NCBI RefSeq assembly: GCF_036840915.1
Contig: NZ_CP085725.1
Location: forward strand, 744,001-808,000
Source: Flavobacterium hankyongi
Lineage (GTDB): Bacteria > Bacteroidota > Bacteroidia > Flavobacteriales > Flavobacteriaceae
Reading direction: 5' to 3'
Length of the DNA stretch: 64,000 nucleotides
This document shows positions 1 to 7,489 of this stretch, piece by piece (positions within the stretch are counted from its first letter, which is position 1; the number at the start of each line of letters is the position of its first letter). Made by a program: the position numbers and the translations under genes. The notes under the pieces are model-generated. The model saw only the letters and a list, made by a program, of their open reading frames with translations. It did no database searches and was not told where the DNA came from.

Positions 1-287
1 CCATCAATTTTAAGTAGTTCCCCTCCAATATAATTGTGAGCTGTCAAACAGTAATCACAATTGTTATTTGTGGCAACTGCAATAGCAATAAGTTCTCCAG
101 TCTTAGCACCGAGAGCTCCTCCTCCCAAAGCACCACTTAAATTAAGATAACCTTCTAATAGAGCTGGCGAATTTCCCATAGTTCTCATCATGTTAGGAAC
201 CATCCCTAATTTGCTTTCTATTGCATTGAATAATTCTTTTGTCTTTCCAGTTGCTTGATCAGGACTTAATGCGTTTAATCGTGTCAT
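1..287 (-). CDS. AhpD-like carboxymuconolactone decarboxylase family protein (3' end cut by window edge)
   Basis: Reading the minus strand from ATG 287-285 gives 95 residues with no stop before the window edge, so the C-terminus is missing. Seen: the segment ELIAIAVATNNNCDYCLTAH contains the E-x11-CxxC-xxxH signature of the AhpD/CMD fold. Its redox-active CxxC is CDYC, followed by His four residues later. In this family the motif supports alkylhydroperoxidase or disulfide-reductase activity; the gamma-carboxymuconolactone decarboxylases proper lack this CxxC. The protein is therefore more likely a peroxidase-type antioxidant than a ring-cleavage enzyme. It is divergent from the phosphatase gene at 533, with 245 nt between them. 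The leader carries a near-consensus -7 box (CATCTTTG) about 40 nt upstream of the start. The exact physiological substrate cannot be told. Confidence 0.85.
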   Translation of the reverse strand, partial: MTRLNALSPDQATGKTKELFNAIESKLGMVPNMMRTMGNSPALLEGYLNLSGALGGGALGAKTGELIAIAVATNNNCDYCLTAHNYIGGELLKID

Positions 288-498
288 AGTTTTTATTTTA
301 ATTGTTATGTCTTATTGACAAGGCAAAGATGCGACGATGACATTGGAGTTAAAATGGATGATCTCCGCCATGTAATGGACAATTTTCCCCAGTCTTTATA
401 AATGCCTTTTTGTACTAATTTAACACGCTTAACATAAAGGAGAGGTAACCATAAAGGAACTGTAACATTGTCTTAAAAGCGATTGAAATTCAGAGTGG

Positions 499-506
499 TA
501 GTTTTG
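499..506 (+). promoter_or_regulatory. -7 promoter box (TAGTTTTG) for the phosphatase gene
   Basis: The octamer matches the Bacteroidota sigma-A -7 consensus TAnnTTTG and lies 26 nt before the ATG at 533. No clear TTG -33 box is seen at the usual spacing, so the promoter is a moderate call. The rest of the 288-532 gap holds nothing else I can name. Confidence 0.5.
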
Positions 507-532
507 GCACCAACTAAAAAACTAACTACAAA

Positions 533-3277
533 ATGAAAAAAATCACATTATTATTAATGCTTTTATGCACTGCTGTGGTCAGTAGAGCGCAGAGTTTGTA
601 TCCATATCTTCAAAATGCAACACCAAGTTCTATTTATGTGAATTGGAAAACAGAAAGCAACTCAGAATCAAGTGTCGAATATGGAACTGCTTCCAATAAT
701 TTGAACGTGACGGTTACAGGTAACACAAATGTTTTTACAGATTCAGGGTATCCAGGTAATTATTTTTACCATAGCGTGAAAATTGCAAATCTTACTCCTA
801 ATACCAAGTATTATTACAGAATTAAAACCGGAACTTCATATTCAGCGGTGAGCTCTTTCAAAACATTACCATTACCGGGCCAGGCTGCTACTGTCGACGG
901 GCATATCCGTTTTTTGATTATGGGTGACAATCAGTTAAAAGCCGTACCTCGTTATGACTCATTGGTTTCTGCAGCTAAAAGAAAAATTAAACAAAAATGG
1001 GGAGCTACTTTATCTCCTGATGATAATATTTCGATGACATTTATGGTAGGTGATCAAGTTGATGTGGGAACTTTAGATCATTATGAAAATGTACATTTTA
1101 AAAAAAATAGAGGTTTGTCAGGAAATATTCCAATCCAGACCACCGTTGGAAACCATGAAACATATGGGACTTTAGGAATGAATTCTTATTATGATCATTT
1201 CTACATAAGTGAGTTAACATACAAAGGAATTTCTTCTGGTACAGAAAACTATTATGCGCAACAAGCTGGAAATGTTCTATTCATCAGTTTGAGTTCTGAG
1301 CACACTGGAACTGCACAGTTAAATTGGTTGCAGCAAGTTCTTAATGCAGCAAATACAGATACTACTGTCGATTGGATTTTCTCCTTGAGCCATAGACCTT
1401 ATCAGGCAGAACAATATGTAGGAGATATTTCTACATGGGTAAGAAATACTGCTGTTCCATTGTTAGTTTCTTCTTCTAAATATGCTATGCATATTGGAGC
1501 GCATCATCACCTTTATCATAGAGGACAATTAAAAGAGACTCCAACATATAATATTATTTCGGGAGGAACAGCTTGGGATCAATATTGGGGCTCATCAACA
1601 GAACAAGATTTTGATGATGTTCAGAAAACTATTTGTAATTGGATTTACCAAATTGTAGATATTGATGTGACAAATGGGAAAATGGATGTTGAAAGTTACT
1701 CTATTGGAAGTGTGGATCAATGGAAAAACAATCAGTTGATGGATACGTTTCACCGTTATAAAAACAAAGTAGCTCCTTCTAAACCAGCCATTACAAATAA
1801 TTTTACAGGTAATATAACTTTACCTTTAACTGTAAATGGATCTGCGTATGCTACTTCAACTAATGAATTATTAAACACAAGTCAGTTTCTTATTTCGCAA
1901 ACACCAACATTTGATATTATCAAAAAAGAGGTTTACAGGGATTTTGAAAATTTATATGGTAAATATGGTACAAGAAAAGATTCGACTGTAAATATAAATT
2001 TGGGTGTAGATATTACTAAAATGACTTTAGCTTCTAATTCATTACCTAATGGTCAATATTACATAAAACTTAGATATCGTGATCGAAACTTAGAATGGTC
2101 GCCTTGGAGTGATGTTAAGTCATTTACAGTTGCAGGAAGTACGACTGTTAATACTGAAATTGCTACTGATGCTATAACTTATGCTCAAAATGCGCCAATT
2201 AAAGTGAACTTCACTGATGCTCCAGCGAGCACGTCAACATGGATTGGTTTGTATAAAGAAGGACAAACACCTGGATCAACATCTCCGTCTCAAACATGGC
2301 AATATACAAATGGTAGTTCAAGTGGTTTTATCAATTTTACTAGCGGATTACCTAATAAAGGTCGTTACTTTGCTGCAATTTTTTCAAATGGAGGTTACAC
2401 AGAAATAGCTTCACGTAAATATTTTTATGTAGGTCCAGTTCCAGTGTTAAGCACAAATCAGACGGAATATGCAGTGGGTACTCCAGTAACAGTTAATTTT
2501 AGTAACGGTCCACAATTGACAAATGATTGGATTGGAATTTACAAAATGGGAGTGACACCAGGAGGGAGTGTAGCTTCGGTTTCTTGGCAATATGTAACTA
2601 CAGTTTCTGGAACTAAGACTTTTAATAATTTGCCTAAAGGATATTATTATGTCGAATATTATTTACAAAATGGGTATAATTCTATTGGTAATAAAGTGTT
2701 TTTTAAAGTAGGGGATATCGTAACGGAATTATGGATCAACAAACCAGTTTATGATTTAGGAGAACAAATTACTGCTTCTTGGACAGATGCTCCAGGTATT
2801 GTAAAAGATTGGTTAGGAATTTACCACGAAGGAGACAATCCAAATTTAAATCCATTAGTGAGTTATACTTATTTTGAAGGTCTTGCGCAAGGTTCAAAAA
2901 ATATAGCTCCTGCTGAACTTCCAACGCAAACTGGAAATTATTTTATGGTAATGTTCACCAATGATTCCTATAATGAAGTTTCTAATAGAGTTACTTTTCA
3001 GGTTGTGGATCCAACATTAGGAAAAGATGAATTTAAAATTGATAACGGATTAAAAGTGTACCCTAATCCAGCACAAAGTAATAATCAGACTTTTATCCAA
3101 TCAGATTATCCTATAGATGAAATTGAAATTTTCAATACAGAAGGAAAATTATTATATGCGACTAAAAACGTGAACAATAACAAGTACTCATTAATAACCC
3201 AGGATTTATCAAAAGGAATCTACATTCTAAAAATTCATTCGAGAAAGTTATTTACAGCAAAATTGATAGTAGAGTAA
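533..3277 (+). CDS. T9SS-exported purple acid phosphatase-like metallophosphatase
   Basis: The 914-residue protein has a Sec signal peptide (1-20, ending SRAQ). A fibronectin-III-like domain follows (about 22-112), as in the N-terminal domain of purple acid phosphatases. The calcineurin-like metallophosphatase domain (about 125-400) shows the metal-ligand blocks GDNQ (131-134), GDQVD (173-177), GNHE (206-209), a later HRP and GAHHH. Three repeated beta-rich segments of about 90 residues each carry a W-I/L-G-I/L-Y motif (TWIGLYKEG, DWIGIYKMG, DWLGIYHEG). The last about 75 residues form a type A T9SS sorting domain starting at VYPNPAQ and ending in a basic tail. It should be exported to the cell surface or medium and hydrolyse phosphate esters; the substrate is not predictable. 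It is monocistronic and ends at a bidirectional terminator. Confidence 0.9.
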   Translation: MKKITLLLMLLCTAVVSRAQSLYPYLQNATPSSIYVNWKTESNSESSVEYGTASNNLNVTVTGNTNVFTDSGYPGNYFYHSVKIANLTPNTKYYYRIKTGTSYSAVSSFKTLPLPGQAATVDGHIRFLIMGDNQLKAVPRYDSLVSAAKRKIKQKWGATLSPDDNISMTFMVGDQVDVGTLDHYENVHFKKNRGLSGNIPIQTTVGNHETYGTLGMNSYYDHFYISELTYKGISSGTENYYAQQAGNVLFISLSSEHTGTAQLNWLQQVLNAANTDTTVDWIFSLSHRPYQAEQYVGDISTWVRNTAVPLLVSSSKYAMHIGAHHHLYHRGQLKETPTYNIISGGTAWDQYWGSSTEQDFDDVQKTICNWIYQIVDIDVTNGKMDVESYSIGSVDQWKNNQLMDTFHRYKNKVAPSKPAITNNFTGNITLPLTVNGSAYATSTNELLNTSQFLISQTPTFDIIKKEVYRDFENLYGKYGTRKDSTVNINLGVDITKMTLASNSLPNGQYYIKLRYRDRNLEWSPWSDVKSFTVAGSTTVNTEIATDAITYAQNAPIKVNFTDAPASTSTWIGLYKEGQTPGSTSPSQTWQYTNGSSSGFINFTSGLPNKGRYFAAIFSNGGYTEIASRKYFYVGPVPVLSTNQTEYAVGTPVTVNFSNGPQLTNDWIGIYKMGVTPGGSVASVSWQYVTTVSGTKTFNNLPKGYYYVEYYLQNGYNSIGNKVFFKVGDIVTELWINKPVYDLGEQITASWTDAPGIVKDWLGIYHEGDNPNLNPLVSYTYFEGLAQGSKNIAPAELPTQTGNYFMVMFTNDSYNEVSNRVTFQVVDPTLGKDEFKIDNGLKVYPNPAQSNNQTFIQSDYPIDEIEIFNTEGKLLYATKNVNNNKYSLITQDLSKGIYILKIHSRKLFTAKLIVE

Positions 3278-3278
3278 T

Positions 3279-3310
3279 AAAAAAATCCCGCTATAGTGCG
3301 GGATTTTTTA
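3279..3310. terminator. Bidirectional intrinsic terminator
   Basis: AATCCCGC and GCGGGATT form a perfect stem around a TATAGT loop, with an A-run before and a T-run after. It lies between the convergent phosphatase and OsmC genes and has a usable U-tract on both strands. Confidence 0.93.
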
Positions 3311-3703
3311 TTAAATGATTTTGGTTTCAATTTCTGTTGAATTGGTTAATATTTTATGAACTGGACAACTGTCTGCAATTTTTAATAATCGTTCACGTTG
3401 AGTATCATCTAAATTACCGATTAATTCTATTTTTCTGGTAAATGATGTAGTTAAAGTTTCTTTGTTCCAATCTAAAGTCACTTCAATATTTACATCGTTT
3501 AAATCCCAACCCTTATGATTGGTATACATTTTTAAGGTAATAGAAGTACAAGAACCTAAAGATACAGCAAGAAGTTCTTTAGGACTTAATCCTAAATCTT
3601 GACCCCCAACTTCAACAGGTTCATCAATTACTAATGATTGTCGAGCTCCTTTAGCATCAACTTTATAATTTTGTTTTCCAATATGTACAGTTATCTTTTC
3701 CAT
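3311..3703 (-). CDS. OsmC/Ohr family peroxiredoxin
   Basis: This 130-residue cytoplasmic protein has the normal OsmC length. Cys52 (LGSCTS) and Cys112 (ADSCPVHK) are the two conserved cysteines that in this family reduce organic hydroperoxides; the first is at the start of the central helix. The PKELLAVSLGSC block is characteristic. It is most like the YhfA/OsmC branch and not clearly Ohr, so the preferred hydroperoxide is uncertain. The gene follows the 253-residue secreted-type gene on the same strand after 27 nt and ends at the shared terminator. Confidence 0.93.
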   Translation of the reverse strand: MEKITVHIGKQNYKVDAKGARQSLVIDEPVEVGGQDLGLSPKELLAVSLGSCTSITLKMYTNHKGWDLNDVNIEVTLDWNKETLTTSFTRKIELIGNLDDTQRERLLKIADSCPVHKILTNSTEIETKII

Positions 3704-3730
3704 GACTTTTGTTTTTTAAAATGCTAAAAG

Positions 3731-4492
3731 TTAATTAGCAACATTACTTGTATTGCTTATTTGCTCAGCTTTCTTCAATTCTGGATTCATATTGCTTATT
3801 TTTAGCCCATGTTCATATCTTGAATGACAGTCTTCAATATTTCCAATATATTTCATTTGTTTTTTTACGGCAAAGGAAAATATTCCTTTTCCTTTGGCAA
3901 TCCGGTTAAGCCTTGAAATCGCTCTTGGAGATAATTTCTGATATAGTGGTTCTAAAATAATACATTGTTCGTTTGTTCCGTAATCATAGTCCCATTTTTG
4001 AGCAGCTTTTCCTGTTATTGGCTCTTTTGAAAAATAAACACTTTGCAATTTAGGGAAAGCAAATTCTAACACTTTTGCAGATCCTTCATTTGCAAATTGA
4101 GTTACTTCTTTATTTCGTACAATGAAAAATCGAATCAATCCATTATCAAAATTTGAAAGTTGATTTGCTACAATTTTTGATACTCCAATCCATTTTATTT
4201 CATGTCCTTTTATTTTTCTTTGCTCTTCAAACCATGAGTAAAAATCTCTAATCTCACTGATAGACTTATATTTAAGGTATCCGTTTGTTATGGATAAATT
4301 AAATGAATTGGCATTTTGCCATACTTCAGTTTTTTTCTTTCTGTCTTTTTTTAACCAGCAGCCTTGATCAAGTGTTGAATGTCCAGTTTCTCTTTTATAA
4401 GAATTAAAGTTTCTCCATTCTTGTGAATAACCAAGATTGTAATTCAATATTAAAAAGAATATCAGATTTTTAGCTTTCAACAATAAAGGCAT
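3731..4492 (-). CDS. Putative secreted protein of unknown function
   Basis: I do not recognise a named domain in this 253-residue protein. The N-terminus (about 1-23) is hydrophobic and ends in YSQ, as expected for a flavobacterial Sec signal peptide, so the mature protein would be periplasmic. The mature part is rich in Lys, Trp and aromatic residues (DQGCWLKKDRKKK near 45-57) and has no visible catalytic motif or T9SS domain. It sits 15 nt downstream of the first pirin gene and 27 nt upstream of osmC on the same strand, so it may be co-transcribed with them. Similar small secreted proteins occur in Flavobacterium genomes, but I cannot give a function. Confidence 0.7.
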   Translation of the reverse strand: MPLLLKAKNLIFFLILNYNLGYSQEWRNFNSYKRETGHSTLDQGCWLKKDRKKKTEVWQNANSFNLSITNGYLKYKSISEIRDFYSWFEEQRKIKGHEIKWIGVSKIVANQLSNFDNGLIRFFIVRNKEVTQFANEGSAKVLEFAFPKLQSVYFSKEPITGKAAQKWDYDYGTNEQCIILEPLYQKLSPRAISRLNRIAKGKGIFSFAVKKQMKYIGNIEDCHSRYEHGLKISNMNPELKKAEQISNTSNVAN

Positions 4493-4507
4493 TCGTTCGA
4501 CTTTTAT

Positions 4508-5389
4508 TTAGAATTTTATTGGTTTAGGTAAAGGAACAAATTCTGTTTCACCTGGAACTTTTGGAAAGATTTGATTTTCCCAATCTGTTTTTGCTTGTTC
4601 AATGCGTTCTTTTCGTGATGAAACAAAGTTCCAGAAAATAAATCGTTCTTCTGAAAAAGGTTCTCCTCCAAAAATATAAACAGTTGTATTTGCAGCCATC
4701 TCAAAACTACAAAGTGTACTATCTTTAGCAATAAGAATCTGTTTTGGTTCAAAGGTATTCGTACCGTCAGTAATGTTTCCTTCTAAAATATACAAAGCGC
4801 TTTCGCCAAATAAATTTTCACCAATACTTATTGTTTGTTTTTCTTTTGATTTTATCTCAAGAAAATACAATGGACTGTATACAGGAACAGGAGATTTTCT
4901 CCCAAAAGCTTCTCCAGCGATTAATTTAAAGGAAAGGCCATCTTGTTTCCAATGAGGAATATCTTCTTTTTCTACATGAGCAAAATTCGGTTCCATTTCT
5001 TCCAATTCTTTAGGAAGTGCTACCCAAATTTGTAAGCCATGTAATTTTTTATCTGAAGTTCTTAAATATTCAGGAGTTCTTTCTGAATGCGTAATGCCTT
5101 TTCCAGCAGTCATCCAATTAACTGCTCCAGGCTGTATTTTTACCTCGGTTCCAAGACTGTCTCTGTGCATAATACTTCCCTCAAAAAGATAGGTAAGTGT
5201 TGACAAGCCAATATGGGGATGAGGAGGGACATCTAAATTTTGATAGTCTTTTAAATAAGCTGGCCCCATGTGATCTATAAATGTAAAAGGACCAACGGCT
5301 CTTTTCTCTCGGAATGGCAATAATCTTCCAACCATGAAATTACCAATTTCAGCAGAGCGTTCCTCAATGATTAATTGTATGTTTGACAT
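4508..5389 (-). CDS. Pirin family protein (first copy)
   Basis: The 293-residue protein is a two-cupin pirin. The N-terminal cupin shows the metal-binding block HPHIGLSTLTYLFEGSIMHR, followed by GAVNWMTAGKGITHSE, the signature of bacterial pirins such as YhhW. These His residues and a later Glu bind iron. Some homologues are quercetin dioxygenases and others act as regulators; which applies here cannot be told. The C-terminal cupin is degenerate, as usual. The gene is in a same-strand series with a GNAT gene (27 nt upstream) and a second pirin. The two pirins are clearly divergent, so this is not a recent duplication. Confidence 0.92.
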   Translation of the reverse strand: MSNIQLIIEERSAEIGNFMVGRLLPFREKRAVGPFTFIDHMGPAYLKDYQNLDVPPHPHIGLSTLTYLFEGSIMHRDSLGTEVKIQPGAVNWMTAGKGITHSERTPEYLRTSDKKLHGLQIWVALPKELEEMEPNFAHVEKEDIPHWKQDGLSFKLIAGEAFGRKSPVPVYSPLYFLEIKSKEKQTISIGENLFGESALYILEGNITDGTNTFEPKQILIAKDSTLCSFEMAANTTVYIFGGEPFSEERFIFWNFVSSRKERIEQAKTDWENQIFPKVPGETEFVPLPKPIKF

Positions 5390-5416
5390 ATTGTTTCTTT
5401 TGTCTAAAATTACTGT

Positions 5417-5731
5417 TTATTCCTCAAATCCTTTGAAATTTTCATCGACTATGCGTTTCCATTCTGGATGTCTTTTGATGTATGCAAATACCAATGGACA
5501 AAGTGGTATAAGTTTATAATTGTTTTGTTCTATATACTCAAGTGTCTTTTCGATTACAGCTGTTGCAGCGCCTTTGCCTTCTAATTCAGGTTCTACTTCG
5601 GTATGAATTAATGTTATTTTGCCTGAACGTTCTTTATAATCGATAAAGGCTTTGTGATTTTCTATAATGATTTCAAAGCGATGCGTTTCTTCGTTTTTGT
5701 GTAGTGGAATGTTTTCGAATTCAGGTTTCAT
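5417..5731 (-). CDS. Short GNAT family N-acetyltransferase (YjdJ/NATD1-like)
   Basis: This 104-residue protein is a one-domain acetyltransferase of the short YjdJ/NATD1 type. ELEGKGAATAVIEKTL carries the acetyl-CoA-binding G-x-G/A loop. The C-terminal segment CPLVFAYIKRHPEW is the hallmark of this subfamily. It probably acetylates a small molecule or a protein amine in the cytoplasm; the substrate is unknown. It lies between two pirin genes with spacers of about 27 nt, suggesting one transcript. Confidence 0.9.
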   Translation of the reverse strand: MKPEFENIPLHKNEETHRFEIIIENHKAFIDYKERSGKITLIHTEVEPELEGKGAATAVIEKTLEYIEQNNYKLIPLCPLVFAYIKRHPEWKRIVDENFKGFEE

Positions 5732-5758
5732 AATTATGGTTATTGCATTTATAATTGA

Positions 5759-6637
5759 TTAGTCTTCTAAATGTCCAAATTTGCCTTGATTGAAATCCTC
5801 AATTGCCTGAATGATTTCTTCACGAGTATTCATTACAAATGGACCGTGAGGAAAAATTGGTTCATTGATAGGTTCTCCGCTTAATACTAAAACAACTGCG
5901 TTTTCGAGTGCTTCAATGGTAAAATCTTCTCCTTCATTTTCAAATAGTACAAAATGATCGGTAGGAACTATTTCCGTATCGTTCACTTTTATATTTCCTT
6001 CAATCACTAATAAAGAAGTATTATAATTGGCTGGAAACGAAAAATTTGCTTTACCACCTTTATTTAATTTAGCATTTTGCATGTGTACAGGTGTAAACGT
6101 ATAAGCTGGACCTTTAACACCTTGATAACTTCCTGCAATTACTTCTATGAAACCAGCATTATCAGGAAGTTCATAATGCCCCATTTTGTTATTTTCAATT
6201 GCTTGATATTTAGGTTGACTCATTTTATCCTTGGCCGGTAAATTCACCCAAAGTTGTACCATCTGGAATTCACCACCTGTTTTACTAAACTCTTCTTCAT
6301 GATATTCTTTATGCAATACTCCAGAAGCAGCTGTCATCCATTGTACATCACCCTCACCAATGATTCCGCCACCACCTGCACTGTCATGATGTGCAACTTT
6401 TCCTTTATAAGCAATCGTTACGGTTTCGAAACCGCGATGTGGATGAACACCAACACCTTTAGGAATCTCAGAAGGAGGGAAGTTATATTTTGAATTGTAA
6501 TCTAACATGATAAACGGACTCATACGTTCCATATCCAAACGGTAACCACTTGGAATAAAATTGTGTACTCTAAAACCATCACCAACAAAATGCGGTGCTC
6601 TTGGCTCGGCTACCAATTCGATTTTTTTTGTTGCCAT
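5759..6637 (-). CDS. Pirin family protein (second copy)
   Basis: The 292-residue protein is a pirin with a clear N-terminal cupin: HPHRGFETVTIAYKGKVAHH supplies the metal-binding histidines and GDVQWMTAASGVLHKE the second cupin motif. It begins the pirin-GNAT-pirin series. The start at 6637 is preceded by an A-rich leader, normal for this group. Known family roles range from quercetin 2,3-dioxygenase activity to redox-linked regulation; no feature here chooses between them. Confidence 0.92.
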   Translation of the reverse strand: MATKKIELVAEPRAPHFVGDGFRVHNFIPSGYRLDMERMSPFIMLDYNSKYNFPPSEIPKGVGVHPHRGFETVTIAYKGKVAHHDSAGGGGIIGEGDVQWMTAASGVLHKEYHEEEFSKTGGEFQMVQLWVNLPAKDKMSQPKYQAIENNKMGHYELPDNAGFIEVIAGSYQGVKGPAYTFTPVHMQNAKLNKGGKANFSFPANYNTSLLVIEGNIKVNDTEIVPTDHFVLFENEGEDFTIEALENAVVLVLSGEPINEPIFPHGPFVMNTREEIIQAIEDFNQGKFGHLED

Positions 6638-6728
6638 TGTTTCTTTTTTTAAATGATAATCAAAGATACTTCGAATATTGACGGATATACTTAATCTAGG
6701 TTAAGAAAAGGATTGTAAAAAACAGCTA

Positions 6729-7412
6729 CTAATTGTAATAAATACTATTCCAGTTATTCGTACTGAAATTTTTTCCTTTCCAGAAGAAATAGTAAATGTA
6801 AATGGCACAGTAGGTTTTGAAAATGAAGAGGAAAGTAATCAGTTTTACTGTCGTATAGGATTCATTTCCCAGTTTTTCATAAGGCAAAATGAAAGTTGTG
6901 GCAATACTCAACAGTAATATAAATGTTAGCAAATTGCCAAAGTTTTTATAAGGTAATGCTTTCCATTTCCGTAACGGACTCAAATCGTTTCCCCATTTGT
7001 GGATTAAATAGTAACAATTATTGCCCATGGGAACAAACAACAAAGGATCGTCATAATTTTTGAGCTTCAGAGCTTTTGCAGGAGCGAGTATTTTGAAACT
7101 ATGCAGTGATGTATTGTGTTCTTTTTCTAGTTGCCTGATTTTTGTATTGGCTTCCTCAGGAATTTCCAATTTATAATATTTACTGTCTAGAAAACGCAAC
7201 CGGTAGGTGATGCATATTTTTTGGATGGTATTGATATGGAAAACTTTATTGCTTTCTAATTTGTCAATGAAGAGTTTATTGACGAGTGTATATTGATTTG
7301 AATCGTCAGTATCAATTACAGATTGTGCAAATTGAAGCAATGAAGATTCATGCCCCTGCTTTGAGTTTTCTCTTAGTAGTACATCTTCAATATTAACCCT
7401 GTTAAAAAACAT
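6729..7412 (-). CDS. Conserved-type membrane protein of unknown function
   Basis: The 227-residue protein has a soluble N-terminal part of about 155 residues without a recognisable motif. Two hydrophobic segments follow near the C-terminus (about 163-180 and 188-208), ending in a short aromatic-rich tail. No signal peptide is seen, so the N-terminal part should be cytoplasmic. The start codon lies directly after the strong hairpin at 7412-7458, and its first codons (ATG TTT TTT) are the T-run of that hairpin. It may therefore be expressed only by read-through from pheT or from a promoter I cannot see. Confidence 0.7.
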   Translation of the reverse strand: MFFNRVNIEDVLLRENSKQGHESSLLQFAQSVIDTDDSNQYTLVNKLFIDKLESNKVFHINTIQKICITYRLRFLDSKYYKLEIPEEANTKIRQLEKEHNTSLHSFKILAPAKALKLKNYDDPLLFVPMGNNCYYLIHKWGNDLSPLRKWKALPYKNFGNLLTFILLLSIATTFILPYEKLGNESYTTVKLITFLFIFKTYCAIYIYYFFWKGKNFSTNNWNSIYYN

Positions 7413-7458
7413 AACACAATCTATATCTCACTAAGTTAGTGATTTACAGATTGTGTTA
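7412..7458 (-). terminator. Hairpin with T-run after pheT, overlapping the next start codon
   Basis: An 11-bp outer stem (TAACACAATCT with AGATTGTGTTA) encloses an inner TCACTAA/TTAGTGA stem. On the minus strand the outer stem runs straight into ATGTTTTTTAAC. It has the form of the pheT terminator, but its T-run is also the first three codons of the next gene. Confidence 0.7.
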
Positions 7459-7489
7459 CAATAAAATTACTGTATTTAACAGTTGTATG

